Shown here piece by piece: positions 48,401-55,855 of a stretch of 64,000 nucleotides of DNA. The position numbers and the translations under genes are program-made. Where the stretch lies: positions 496,001-560,000 of the forward strand of contig JADJVJ010000001.1 in the NCBI GenBank assembly GCA_016716625.1, written 5' to 3'. Below the pieces are notes generated by a model, which saw only the letters and a list, made by a program, of their open reading frames with translations, was not told the origin of the DNA and ran no database searches. Origin of the DNA: Nostocoides sp. (GTDB lineage Bacteria > Actinomycetota > Actinomycetes > Actinomycetales > Dermatophilaceae). Within the stretch, counting starts at the first letter, position 1, and each line of letters opens with the position of its first letter.

Positions 48401-48600
48401 CGTACACCTTCACCACGAAGCTCATCCCGGCCGGCAGTTATGAGGGCAAGGTGGCCCATGGCCTCTCCTGGGCGGAGAACTACGGTGCCGGTGGAGTCTT
48501 CGACGGCCCGAACATCGCCTTCACCGTGCCGGCAGACGGGGCGACGACGACGTTCACCTACGACGTGGCCACGCATATCCTCACGGTGACGAGCAGCTAA
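45478..48600 (+). CDS. Secreted GH13 alpha-glucan hydrolase (pullulanase-type)
   Basis: A 1040-residue exported enzyme. A signal peptide with twin arginines (H-R-R-Y) and A-R-A cleavage near residue 31 is visible. Residues about 36-150, 836-935 and 945-1040 are three related X25-like modules, each with S-E-L/M-G-C, W-x-x-E/A-N-Y-G-x-G-G. The catalytic domain (about 150-700) carries G-F-R-I-D (nucleophile D414), F-G-E-V-Y (acid/base E448) and G-N-H-D (D518). An Ig-like module (about 725-820) follows. Such enzymes cut alpha-1,6 or alpha-1,4 links in pullulan, glycogen or starch. ATG 45478 follows GACGGGA. The exact specificity is inferred from architecture. Confidence 0.88.
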   Translation: MSRSPRTHRRYALLAASAVVLAPLAGAVSAARAETSLVTLVGSLQSELGCAADWDPACAATELVRQGTSAVYTTTFEVPAGSYEFKVALNGGWDENYGAGGARDGANLPLVLQGPARIAFSYDDTSHIPSLVPLTLAGERMPSDKTYAGDSLRSSLTRERFYFVMADRFANGSRANDAGGLTGGPLTTGLDPTNKAFYHGGDLAGLTDKLDYIASLGTTAIWLTPSFKNKPVQGGAGQESAGYHGYWVTDFTQIDPHLGTNAEMKALIDAAHAKGMKVFFDIITNHTADVIDFQEKQYSYRSKEAFPYKDAAGNPFDDQDYINKPFPAMDPATSFPYTPFYPNPGDATLRKPAWLNDITMYHNRGDSVWAGESNTYGDFIGLDDLFTERPEVVQGMGGIYKTWVDFGIDGFRIDTVKHVNLEFWQKFIPNILGEAKRIGNDDFFAFGEVYDSSPEYLSTFTTKGTLQATLDFGFQAKAVDFAKGKAATGMADLYAKDDYYIDRDSNAYQLPTFLGNHDMGRVAMFLQGASASDDEHMARVKLADSLMYLTRGNPVTYYGDEQGFIGTGGDQLARQDMFASQVDIYNGEKVLGGSSGSKARFDRTHPLYRHIKGLSALRAAHPALADGMQVTRYAADGPGLFAMSRLDRPDGRWALGTEYLVVANNATTPQTATFDTWTSRGAFAPLYGGVARVTPGASGEVTVTVPPLSVGVWRATQHTDRPVAAPSVTVASPTPGAIVGGRAEVRATLGEDTPSQVSFLYRPVGTSTWTRLGTDDNAPYRVFHDVSGMPFGTLLEYRAIAKDQTGAFRASSTWGVVGKPAPVGGGGSNDPVTQPGAVSVPGTHNSEMGCTGGSNAGDWMPECDLAQLTLDPQSGIWKGTWTMPAGQWSYKAAIDRSWDENYGEGGVLAGGNIAYETTAEGPVSFYYDHATHWVTSSAEDPIITAPGNFQSELGCNDWQPECMRPWLQDPDGDGTYTFTTKLIPAGSYEGKVAHGLSWAENYGAGGVFDGPNIAFTVPADGATTTFTYDVATHILTVTSS

Positions 48601-48616
48601 GGCTCCTGGCCCACGA

Positions 48617-48640
48617 CACCGCAGACGTGGTCCTGCGGTG
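48617..48640 (+). terminator. Possible terminator after the GH13 gene
   Basis: An 8-bp stem (48617-48624 with 48633-48640) with an 8-nt loop, 16 nt after the stop. Confidence 0.45.
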
Positions 48641-48672
48641 CCGAGGCTTGCCGGGGCGCCACCTCTGGGAGG

Positions 48673-49335
48673 ATGCCTGTCGTGGACCACCCGGACCAGC
48701 AGGACCTCTATGTCGACGACCCGCGCGCCGAAGTCGGCCCGCACGTTCCTCGGGCGGCCCGTTCGGTGCTCGACGTCGGGTGCGGTCGAGGCGGATTCGG
48801 GCTCACCCTGCGGGACGTGCTCGGTTCGCAGGCGCGGCTGGTTGCCGTCGAGCCGGTCGCCTCACAGGCCACCCTGGCACGGGTGGGTCACGGCTACGAC
48901 GAGGTGTACACCGGGTACTTCCCCGATGCCCTCGCCGACTCCGGTGAGCGGTTCGACCTGGTCACCTTCAACGATGTTCTCGAGCACGTCATCGACCCCG
49001 CTGTGCTGCTCACTGCGGCCATCGAGCGGCTCCACCCGTCGGGCTGGGTGCTCGCGACGATCCCCAACGTCCGCTTCCTTCCCGTCGTTCTGGACCTGGT
49101 CCGCCGGGATCGCTGGGATTACGCCGACTGGGGCGTCCTGGACCGCACCCACCTGCGCTTCTTCACGCGCTCGACCATGGTCGAACTCCTCGAGAGCGCT
49201 GGCTTGGTCGACGTCCGCGCGGCCGGGGTCAACTCGGTCTTCGGACTGAGCCGCTTCCGTCGTTACCGGCCCCTGGCCGGCCGGATCGGGAGTGCCGAGT
49301 TCATGCAGTATGTCGTCGTGGGGCGGCGTGCGTGA
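48673..49335 (+). CDS. Class I SAM-dependent methyltransferase
   Basis: A 220-residue protein with the SAM-binding motif V-L-D-V-G-C-G-R-G-G-F-G (about 33-44), acidic V-A-V-E-P and the D-V-L-E-H-V block. This is the UbiE/methyltransferase-11 style common in cell-surface glycan clusters. ATG 48673 is the first start; GTG 48682 is an alternative, 7 nt after a GAGGAT -10-like box. The next gene overlaps by 4 nt and encodes a glycosyltransferase, so both probably modify the same surface polymer. Confidence 0.8.
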   Translation: MPVVDHPDQQDLYVDDPRAEVGPHVPRAARSVLDVGCGRGGFGLTLRDVLGSQARLVAVEPVASQATLARVGHGYDEVYTGYFPDALADSGERFDLVTFNDVLEHVIDPAVLLTAAIERLHPSGWVLATIPNVRFLPVVLDLVRRDRWDYADWGVLDRTHLRFFTRSTMVELLESAGLVDVRAAGVNSVFGLSRFRRYRPLAGRIGSAEFMQYVVVGRRA

Positions 49336-50255
49336 GAGTGGCCGACGACCTCACGGTCATCGTTGTCGGGTACCGCCATGAGCGCTTCGTCGAGGCGACC
49401 CTGGCCTCGATCGAGGCGCAGAGCTGGCGGCCGGCCCGGGTCATCCTTTGTGATGACGCCTCCGATGACCGGTCCGCAGAGCTCATGCGGGCCTGGGCTG
49501 AGCGCACCGACCTTGCGGTGACTCTGCGGCTGGCCGAGGTCAATCGGGGGCTGACCGCCACCCTCAATGGAGCGCTCGCCGAGGTGCGTACGCCGTTCTA
49601 TACCTACATCTCGGCCGATGACCTCATGCGACCGCAGCGGGTGGAGCGGCAGCTGCCGGTGTTGCGCGCCGACCCGGAGTTGGCGTTCGTCTACTGCGAC
49701 GCGGCCCGGATCGACGAGTCCGGCCGGGCGCTGCCCGAGGCCTTCAGCGACCTCTATCGGCGGATCTGGAACCCACCGACGGACACCTACCCCATGCTCA
49801 TGGAGGGCAGCTGGATCCCCGCGGTGAGCGTCATGTGCCGAACATCGTGCGTGCGCGCCGTCGGCGGGTACGACGAGTCACTCTTCTTCGAAGACTTCGA
49901 TCTCTGGCTGCGGCTGGCCAGCCGGTGGCCCTTCACCCACGTCGACGACCCCCTCGTCGTTTTCCGCGACGTGTCGACCTCGTTGGGGCACAGCAGGTTT
50001 CGTGATGAGGACAACGGCTGGCACTGGGCCAAGGTGCGAATGCGGGGGAAGCACTTCGGCCGGGACCGGGCCACCGATGTCGCCGTGGCGCGGATCATCC
50101 GGCCCTGGCTCATCACGCTGCTTCGGCGCGGTGAGTCGCAGGCCCAGCTCGCGCCATACTTCCGTCGGGTCGCGCGCATCGACCGCTCCCCGGCCTCCCT
50201 GGTGTATGCCGTGGCGAGCACCCTGCGACTCGGCCGGCTGCTGCCGCCTCGCTAG
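49332..50255 (+). CDS. Family 2 glycosyltransferase
   Basis: A 307-residue GT-A fold enzyme. V-I-V-V-G-Y-R-H-E-R-F-V at the start, C-D-D-A-S-D-D (about 41-47) and the I-S-A-D-D (about 94-98) metal motif follow the GT2 pattern; E-D-F-D-L-W is the usual acceptor-side motif. GTG 49332 overlaps the methyltransferase stop (GTGA). The substrate is unknown; a cell-wall or surface glycan is likely. It converges with the MFS gene, and the TAG stops of both share CTAG (50252-50255). Confidence 0.85.
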   Translation: MRVADDLTVIVVGYRHERFVEATLASIEAQSWRPARVILCDDASDDRSAELMRAWAERTDLAVTLRLAEVNRGLTATLNGALAEVRTPFYTYISADDLMRPQRVERQLPVLRADPELAFVYCDAARIDESGRALPEAFSDLYRRIWNPPTDTYPMLMEGSWIPAVSVMCRTSCVRAVGGYDESLFFEDFDLWLRLASRWPFTHVDDPLVVFRDVSTSLGHSRFRDEDNGWHWAKVRMRGKHFGRDRATDVAVARIIRPWLITLLRRGESQAQLAPYFRRVARIDRSPASLVYAVASTLRLGRLLPPR

Positions 50256-51529
50256 GCCGCGGGGGCCGTGCGAAGCTCGGCCCGTCGGGCCGGCAGGTAT
50301 CCCGCCACGCCGAGTGCGCTCGCGACCCCGAGGGCAATCATGGCCGTGGACACCCCGCGGTGGTCGGCCAGGACTCCGGCCAGCGGCCCGAAGGCCGCGA
50401 AGGCAACGAAGGCCACCATGGAGTTGAGCGAGAGCACGGTGGAACGGTTCCGCGATTCGGCGACCGAGTGCAAGAGCGCGGCATGGGGGGCGCCGTTCAT
50501 CCCGTGCGTCGAGTACGCCACGAGATAGGCCAGGACCAGCGCGATGGGACCGGCCGCGAGCCCCAGCGCGATGGCCCCGATGGCGTTGAGTGCCCGGGCG
50601 AGCATGGCGGTGAGGGCCACGCCGATCCGCCGCTGGGCCAGGCCCGCAAGGGCGGACCCCCCGGCGAACACACCCCAGCCAAGCGCGGACACCGGCCCCA
50701 TCCAGGCGCCGCCGGTGGTCTGGGAGCCCAGCAGTTCCGAGAGCCGCACCGGCATGAGGGACTCGAAGCTCACCATGCCGATCGACCAGGCAACCTCGGC
50801 GGCGAGAACCCCGGCCAGCACGGGGGAGCGGCGGACCAGGGCCAATCCGGAGCGGATGGTGGAGCGTATCGTCTGGCGCGGCTCGTCGGTCTCGGGGGAG
50901 AGGCGGCGACCGTCCGGGCCGCGGGTCTCCCGCATGAGGACCGCCGTGGTGATCACGTGCAGTGGTCCTGCGAGGACTGCGAGCCACACGGCGTTCTCCA
51001 GGGGTGTCAGCGCAGTTCCGAACAGCGAGTGGACGGGGTGCCGCCAGATGACGAGGGCGGAGAGGATCGACCCGGCCGCGATGGAGAGCCCGAGAACCAG
51101 GCCCTGTCGGGCGAGGGCGTCGTTGACCGGCGCGTCGGGGTCATGGGCGTGGGCCGCATCGACGAACCAGGCCTCCAGTGGGCCGGAGTCGAGCGCGCGG
51201 CCGACGCTCATCGTGACGATGGCGAGGAGGAAGCCGACCCAGGAGTGGGCGAGCGCGAAGCCGAGCCAGGCGGCCGCGGACAGCAGGTTCGCGGCGAGAA
51301 GCACCGGCCGGCGCCCATAGGTGTCGGCGAGACCGCTCGTCGGTAGTTCGAGGGCAAAGGTCGCGACGGTGCCGATCGCCCAGATGCTGGCGATCTGGGT
51401 CAGGGTCAGTCCCCGCTCGAGCAGGACCAGGATGATGACCGGGCTCGTCACGCCGACCGGAACCCATCGGGCCGCGGTCATGATGAGGAAACGACGGCGG
51501 GCCTGATCGATGTCCAGGGGCTCGCTCAT
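50252..51529 (-). CDS. MFS transporter
   Basis: A 425-residue membrane protein with about 12 hydrophobic segments and the loop G-L-A-D-T-Y-G-R-R-P (about 66-75), the MFS signature between helices 2 and 3. The translational coupling with an ArsR-like repressor (ATGA overlap) suggests drug or metabolite efflux. The substrate is unknown. Confidence 0.88.
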   Translation of the reverse strand: MSEPLDIDQARRRFLIMTAARWVPVGVTSPVIILVLLERGLTLTQIASIWAIGTVATFALELPTSGLADTYGRRPVLLAANLLSAAAWLGFALAHSWVGFLLAIVTMSVGRALDSGPLEAWFVDAAHAHDPDAPVNDALARQGLVLGLSIAAGSILSALVIWRHPVHSLFGTALTPLENAVWLAVLAGPLHVITTAVLMRETRGPDGRRLSPETDEPRQTIRSTIRSGLALVRRSPVLAGVLAAEVAWSIGMVSFESLMPVRLSELLGSQTTGGAWMGPVSALGWGVFAGGSALAGLAQRRIGVALTAMLARALNAIGAIALGLAAGPIALVLAYLVAYSTHGMNGAPHAALLHSVAESRNRSTVLSLNSMVAFVAFAAFGPLAGVLADHRGVSTAMIALGVASALGVAGYLPARRAELRTAPAA

Positions 51530-52107
51530 CGCCGGGGCGCCTTCTCCAGGTCGAGCGGGTAGTAGATGGCATAGGCCGCAACCCGCTTGGCCTCCGGGTT
51601 GCCCGCGCCGACCCGGGCGTACCGCGCGATCACCTCGGAGATCTCCTCATGCATGGCCTTGAGCTGTTCGGGGGTGACCAGGACCATGGCGTCGTTCATC
51701 CCGGCGGTGTCGCGCCACGCCGCGGGCCAGCCGTGACGGAGGTCTAGCCAGCGACCCAGCTTGGTGGTGAGGTGGCTCAGCCAGTCGCGCTCGAGCCAGC
51801 CCAGCGCGGTCTCCGCATCCTCGTCGCCCTCGAAGTCACTCGGCACGATGTGGGTGGCCTCACCGGCCGCCGCCCAGACCCGACTCTTGCCGTCGCCCTC
51901 GCCGGTGTCGACGATTAGCCCCACCTCGGCGAGTCGGCGGAGGTGATAGCTCGTCGCGCCGGAGTTTGTGGACAGCTCACGCGCCAGGGCTGTCGCCGTC
52001 GAGGGCCCCGCGATGCGCAGCGCCCCGACCAGACGGGAGCGCAGCGGGTGCGCGAGGACCTTGACGGCATGAGCATCGAGGCGCAGGTGGGTGGCGGAAT
52101 CCGTCAT
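51526..52107 (-). CDS. ArsR-like winged-helix transcriptional regulator
   Basis: A 193-residue regulator. Residues about 10-85 are a winged helix: V-L-A-H-P-L-R-S-R-L-V-G-A-L, then T-A-T-A-L-A-R-E-L and S-Y-H-L-R-R-L-A-E-V-G-L. No cysteine metal site is visible. The C-terminal helices (about 110-190) probably bind an effector. ATG 52107 follows a TATTGT -10 box by 7 nt, so the mRNA is leaderless; the frame starting at 52164 would begin before transcription. It likely represses itself and the MFS gene by binding TTGCAYAA repeats in its promoter. Confidence 0.85.
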   Translation of the reverse strand: MTDSATHLRLDAHAVKVLAHPLRSRLVGALRIAGPSTATALARELSTNSGATSYHLRRLAEVGLIVDTGEGDGKSRVWAAAGEATHIVPSDFEGDEDAETALGWLERDWLSHLTTKLGRWLDLRHGWPAAWRDTAGMNDAMVLVTPEQLKAMHEEISEVIARYARVGAGNPEAKRVAAYAIYYPLDLEKAPRR

Positions 52108-52111
52108 GGAT

Positions 52112-52145
52112 TGCACAATACCTTTGCATAATCTCTTTGCACAAG
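52112..52145 (-). promoter_or_regulatory. Promoter and operator repeats of the ArsR–MFS operon
   Basis: On the minus strand, TTGTGC (52139-52144) and TATTGT (52115-52120) are 18 nt apart. Three direct copies of TTGCAYAA (plus strand 52112-52118, 52124-52131, 52137-52144) cover the whole promoter at about 12-13 bp spacing, a typical operator layout. Confidence 0.65.
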
Positions 52146-52216
52146 ATCTCTGTGATTGTCCCACCTAGCCGCATTTCCGCAGGTCAGCAGCCATATGCCG
52201 GGGTGACCTGAGGGAT

Positions 52217-52245
52217 TTGGGCGGCTGCCGAGCGGGCCGTAAACT
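52217..52245 (+). promoter_or_regulatory. Probable rplM–rpsI promoter
   Basis: TTGGGC (52217-52222) and TAAACT (52240-52245) are 17 nt apart, about 100 nt before rplM. An inverted repeat CAGGTCA/TGACCTG (52180-52186, 52204-52210) lies just upstream. Confidence 0.6.
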
Positions 52246-52345
52246 TGACCCTTGTTGTGCCGTGCGCCCTCGTGGCGAGCCCACCTCCCCAGGGGAGCAC
52301 ACGGCATACCGCACCAGCACTCACCCACACGCAAAGGCAACTCAC

Positions 52346-52792
52346 GTGCGCACCTACACCCCCAAGGCGGGCGAGATCACGCGGGCTTGGCACGTCATCG
52401 ACGCGACCGACGTCGTCCTCGGACGACTCGCGAGCCAGACGGCCATTCTCCTGCGCGGCAAGCACAAGCCGACCTTCGCCCCTCACGTCGACACCGGTGA
52501 CTTCGTCGTCATCATCAACGCCGACAAGGTCGTCCTCACCGGCGCCAAGGCCGCGCAGAAGCGCGCCTACCGGCACTCCGGCTTCCCCGGCGGCCTCAAG
52601 AGCGTCCCCTACACCGAGCTCCTCGCGGACAACCCGGAGAAGGCTGTCGAGAAGGCCGTCCGCGGCATGCTCCCCAAGACGACCCTCGGTCGTGCCCAGC
52701 TCGCCAAGCTCAAGGTCTACCGCGGCGCCGAGCACCCCCACGCTGCCCAGCAGCCCAAGCCCTTCGAGATCACCCAGGTGGCCCAGTCATGA
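52346..52792 (+). CDS. rplM: 50S ribosomal protein L13
   Basis: A 148-residue uL13, an early 50S assembly protein. [16 protein letters not shown] and the R-A-V-R-G-M-L-P-x-T-x-L-G-R block are canonical. GTG 52346 with AAAGG upstream gives the expected N-terminus R-T-Y-T-P-K. The stop overlaps rpsI (ATGA). Confidence 0.97.
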   Translation: MRTYTPKAGEITRAWHVIDATDVVLGRLASQTAILLRGKHKPTFAPHVDTGDFVVIINADKVVLTGAKAAQKRAYRHSGFPGGLKSVPYTELLADNPEKAVEKAVRGMLPKTTLGRAQLAKLKVYRGAEHPHAAQQPKPFEITQVAQS

Positions 52793-53310
52793 CCGAGACG
52801 ACCTTCGACGTGGACGCCGACTTCGGCACCAACGCTGACGACGCTCCCATCACCGAGTACACCTCGGAGAGCTCGGCCACCGTCAGCGCTTCCGGCGAGC
52901 CTGAGCGCCGTCCCTCGGCTTCCGCCCCCGGCGCCGGCACCGGTCGCCGCAAGCAGGCCGTCGCCCGCGTGCGCATCGTTCCCGGCACCGGTGAATGGAC
53001 CATCAACGGACGCACCCTCGAGGGCTACTTCCCCAACAAGGTGCACCAGCAGATCGTCCGCGAGCCGCTCACCATCCTCGACCTCGACGGGGCGTATGAC
53101 GTCCTCGTCCGGGTCCACGGCGGTGGCCCCTCGGGCCAGGCCGGCGCGGTCCGCCTCGGTGTTGCCCGCTCGCTCAACGGCGTCGACTCCGAGCTCAACC
53201 GCCCGGCCCTGAAGAAGGCTGGCTTCCTGACCCGGGACGCTCGCGTTCCCGAGCGCAAGAAGGCCGGTCTCAAGAAGGCCCGCAAGGCTCCGCAGTACTC
53301 CAAGCGTTAA
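52789..53310 (+). CDS. rpsI: 30S ribosomal protein S9
   Basis: A 173-residue uS9 whose C-terminal arm (Y-S-K-R) touches the P-site tRNA. An acidic/Ser-rich N-terminal extension of about 45 residues precedes the core at [13 protein letters not shown] 52789 overlaps rplM. Downstream, tandem copies resembling the last codons and stop appear. Confidence 0.97.
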   Translation: MTETTFDVDADFGTNADDAPITEYTSESSATVSASGEPERRPSASAPGAGTGRRKQAVARVRIVPGTGEWTINGRTLEGYFPNKVHQQIVREPLTILDLDGAYDVLVRVHGGGPSGQAGAVRLGVARSLNGVDSELNRPALKKAGFLTRDARVPERKKAGLKKARKAPQYSKR

Positions 53311-53440
53311 TCCGCTCCGCGGATTTCCGCTTGGCTCCACAAGCGTTAGTGCGCTGCGCGCCATTCCGCTTGGCTCCACAAGCGTTAGTGCGCTGCGCGC
53401 CATTCAGCGCTTGGCTCCACAAGCGTTAATGCCGCTCGCG
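53296..53440 (+). repeat. Tandem repeats derived from the end of rpsI
   Basis: After the rpsI stop, TTGGCTCCACAAGCGTTA recurs at 53331, 53370 and 53411 (spacing 39 and 41 bp). The units resemble the gene's own end (CTCCAAGCGTTAA at 53298-53310) and each keeps in-frame K-R-stop. This looks like a duplicated 3' end, not a CRISPR. Confidence 0.8.
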
Positions 53441-53444
53441 GAAC

Positions 53445-53481
53445 CGCCGATGCCGCCGGATACTCTCCGGCGGCATCGGCG
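53445..53481 (+). terminator. Terminator after rpsI
   Basis: A 16-bp perfect stem (53445-53460 with 53466-53481) with loop TACTC, after the tandem repeats. Confidence 0.85.
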
Positions 53482-53527
53482 TCTCCGCACTCAGGAAACC
53501 CAGGTGCACAACCACGGCATACCCCGG

Positions 53528-53533
53528 CATGAT
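53528..53533 (+). promoter_or_regulatory. -10-like box, likely leaderless acetyltransferase gene
   Basis: CATGAT, 8 nt before ATG 53542, just after a GGCATAC copy. It matches the S10 -10 hexamer. Confidence 0.4.
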
Positions 53534-53541
53534 CGGTGCCC

Positions 53542-54438
53542 ATGGAACGACGGCCGCTCACCTCCGAGGACGCCAAGGCGGTCTTCGACCTTATCGCGGC
53601 CGCCGAGGAGAGCGACGACGGTGAAGTCCACGTCGAACTCGCCGACATCATCGCCGACTGGCAGACCCCCGGTTTCGACCTCGCCTCCTCGACCCTCGGC
53701 GTCTTCGACGCGCAGGGACTCATCGCCTTCGCGGAGCACACCGGCGGGGACACCGGGTACCTCGACGTCCATCCCCGTGGGAGGCTGAGCGACGGCCCGG
53801 ACCCGCTCCTTGCCGAACTGGCCCAGTGGGTGGCCATCCTGGCCCATGGCCGCGGCGCACCGGAAATCGGCCTGGTCACCCCCCAAGGCGGCTACAACGA
53901 CCGTCAGCTCGGCGCCCTCGGCTGGGAGATCCGGCGAACCTCCTGGGTGCTGCGCCTGCCACCGGGGGCGAGCATTGCCCCGCGGCCGCTGCCCCCGGGC
54001 TACGCAATCGGCCAGGCGCGTCACGAGGAGATCCCCGCCCTCCAGAGAGTCATCGAGGACGCCTTCCTCGAATGGGCGGTCCGTGACCGCCGCACCCTTG
54101 AGCAATTCGAGGCCCACACCACCCGGCGACCTGGGTTCGAACCCTGGCTGCTGCGGGTCGTGCGGGACCCCGGCGGGGAGGTTGTCGCCGGTGCGGTGTG
54201 CGTGCGCAACGGCGATGAGGCGTATGTCGACCAGCTCGCGACCCGGCGCGACTCACGGGGCCTCGGGCTCGCCCAGGCACTCCTCGTGGACGCCTTCGCG
54301 GAAGGCAGGGCGCGCGGCTGCACGAGGTTCGCCCTCTCCACCGACTCGCGCACCGGGGCCCTCGACCTCTACCTCGGGGTGGGCATGGAGGTCGTGTCGA
54401 CCTGGGTCAACCGGGCCGTGCGAGCTCCCGAGCGATAG
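53542..54438 (+). CDS. GNAT-family acetyltransferase (tandem domains)
   Basis: A 298-residue protein with two GNAT-like halves. The second half (about 150-298) has the acetyl-CoA motif [14 protein letters not shown]. The layout resembles mycothiol synthase (MshD) and other actinobacterial tandem GNATs, but MshD identity is not shown. It lies between rpsI and glmM, which are usually close; its TAG stop is also the start of a TAGGTT box before glmM. Confidence 0.75.
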   Translation: MERRPLTSEDAKAVFDLIAAAEESDDGEVHVELADIIADWQTPGFDLASSTLGVFDAQGLIAFAEHTGGDTGYLDVHPRGRLSDGPDPLLAELAQWVAILAHGRGAPEIGLVTPQGGYNDRQLGALGWEIRRTSWVLRLPPGASIAPRPLPPGYAIGQARHEEIPALQRVIEDAFLEWAVRDRRTLEQFEAHTTRRPGFEPWLLRVVRDPGGEVVAGAVCVRNGDEAYVDQLATRRDSRGLGLAQALLVDAFAEGRARGCTRFALSTDSRTGALDLYLGVGMEVVSTWVNRAVRAPER

Positions 54439-54441
54439 GTT
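54436..54441 (+). promoter_or_regulatory. Possible -10 box of glmM
   Basis: TAGGTT overlaps the upstream stop codon and lies 48 nt before ATG 54489, which has GGGAGGAC. Confidence 0.4.
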
Positions 54442-54488
54442 ATCCGGTGGCGCTCGCCGCGCCCATGGACGCAACGGGAGGACCACGT

Positions 54489-55835
54489 ATGGCACGACTC
54501 TTCGGCACCGACGGAGTACGCGGGCTGGCCAACGTCGACATCACCGTGGAACTGGCCCTTGGTCTTGCGGTGTCGGCGGCGCACGTTCTCGGCCGGGACG
54601 CCGTTGCTGCGGGGCGCAAACCCAAGGCGGTCGTCGGCCGCGACCCGCGCGCGTCTGGCGAGTTCCTGTCCGCCGCGGTCATCGCGGGCCTGGCCTCGGC
54701 CGGAGTCGATGTCCACGACGTCGGTGTCCTGCCGACCCCGGCCGTGGCCTTCCTCACCGCCGACATGGACGCGCACTTCGGTGTCATGCTCTCGGCATCG
54801 CACAACGCCATGCCGGACAACGGAATCAAGTTCTTCGCGGCCGGTGGCCACAAGCTCGCCGATGCCGTGGAAGACGAGATCGCGGCCGGCGTCGGCCGGG
54901 AGTGGGACCGGCCGACCGGAGCCCAAGTGGGACGGGTCCACACCAACCGTGCCGGACAGGCCCGCTACGTCGCCCACCTGCTCGCCGCACTGCCGGGGCG
55001 CCTCGACGGCGTCAAGGTCGTCCTCGACGCCGCCCACGGTGCCGCGAGTGCGGTCTCACCGGAGGTGTTTCGGCTCGCCGGGGCCGAGGTCATCGAGATC
55101 GGGGCCGAGCCGGACGGGCTCAACATCAACGACGGCTACGGCTCCACCCACCTCGATCACCTCGTCACAGCGGTCGTCGCCAAGGGGGCCGACCTCGGCA
55201 TCGCCCACGACGGGGACGCCGACCGCTGCCTGGCCGTGGACGCGGATGGGACAGTCGTGGACGGCGACCAGATCATGGGCATTCTTGCCGTCGCCCTCAA
55301 GGAGCGCGGCCGGCTCGCGGGGAACACCCTGGTGGCCACCGTGATGAGCAACCTCGGCCTACACAAGGCCATGGAGCGCGAAGGCATCTCGGTGGTCCAG
55401 ACCGCGGTCGGTGACCGGTACGTCCTTGAGCGGATGCGGGCCGACGGCTACTCCCTCGGCGGGGAACAGTCCGGGCACGTCATCCTCCTCGACCACGGCA
55501 CGACCGGAGACGGGGTTCTCACCGGCCTCATGCTCGCCGCCCGGATCGCGCAGACCGGCCGGACCTTCGCCGACCTCGCTGCCGTGATGACCCGGATGCC
55601 GCAGGTGCTGCTCAACGTCAGAGGGGTCGACACCTCCCGGGTCGACAGTGACTCTGGTGTACTCGAAGCCGTCGCCGCCGAGGAGGCCGCACTGGCCGGG
55701 GCCGGGCGGGTGCTGCTCCGCAAGTCGGGTACCGAGCCGCTGGTCCGGGTCATGGTCGAAGCGGAGACGCCCGATCAGGCCGAGGGCGTCGCCACCCGAC
55801 TCGTTGACGTGGTGCGGCAGCGGCTCGCCGTCTGA
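54489..55835 (+). CDS. glmM: Phosphoglucosamine mutase
   Basis: A 448-residue enzyme that converts glucosamine-6-phosphate to glucosamine-1-phosphate for UDP-GlcNAc, peptidoglycan and mycothiol. The phosphorylated serine is S104 in S-A-S-H-N; the metal loop D-G-D-A-D-R (about 238-243) and R-K-S-G-T-E-P near the end are present. ATG 54489 follows GGGAGGAC. It ends 20 nt before the convergent glucosidase gene with no clear terminator. Confidence 0.97.
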   Translation: MARLFGTDGVRGLANVDITVELALGLAVSAAHVLGRDAVAAGRKPKAVVGRDPRASGEFLSAAVIAGLASAGVDVHDVGVLPTPAVAFLTADMDAHFGVMLSASHNAMPDNGIKFFAAGGHKLADAVEDEIAAGVGREWDRPTGAQVGRVHTNRAGQARYVAHLLAALPGRLDGVKVVLDAAHGAASAVSPEVFRLAGAEVIEIGAEPDGLNINDGYGSTHLDHLVTAVVAKGADLGIAHDGDADRCLAVDADGTVVDGDQIMGILAVALKERGRLAGNTLVATVMSNLGLHKAMEREGISVVQTAVGDRYVLERMRADGYSLGGEQSGHVILLDHGTTGDGVLTGLMLAARIAQTGRTFADLAAVMTRMPQVLLNVRGVDTSRVDSDSGVLEAVAAEEAALAGAGRVLLRKSGTEPLVRVMVEAETPDQAEGVATRLVDVVRQRLAV

Positions 55836-55855
55836 GGACGGCCGACTCCCGCGCT

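Noticed and set aside
53296..53440. CRISPR array downstream of rpsI
   Set aside because: Units are contiguous, with no unique spacers, and derive from the rpsI end; no cas genes are present.
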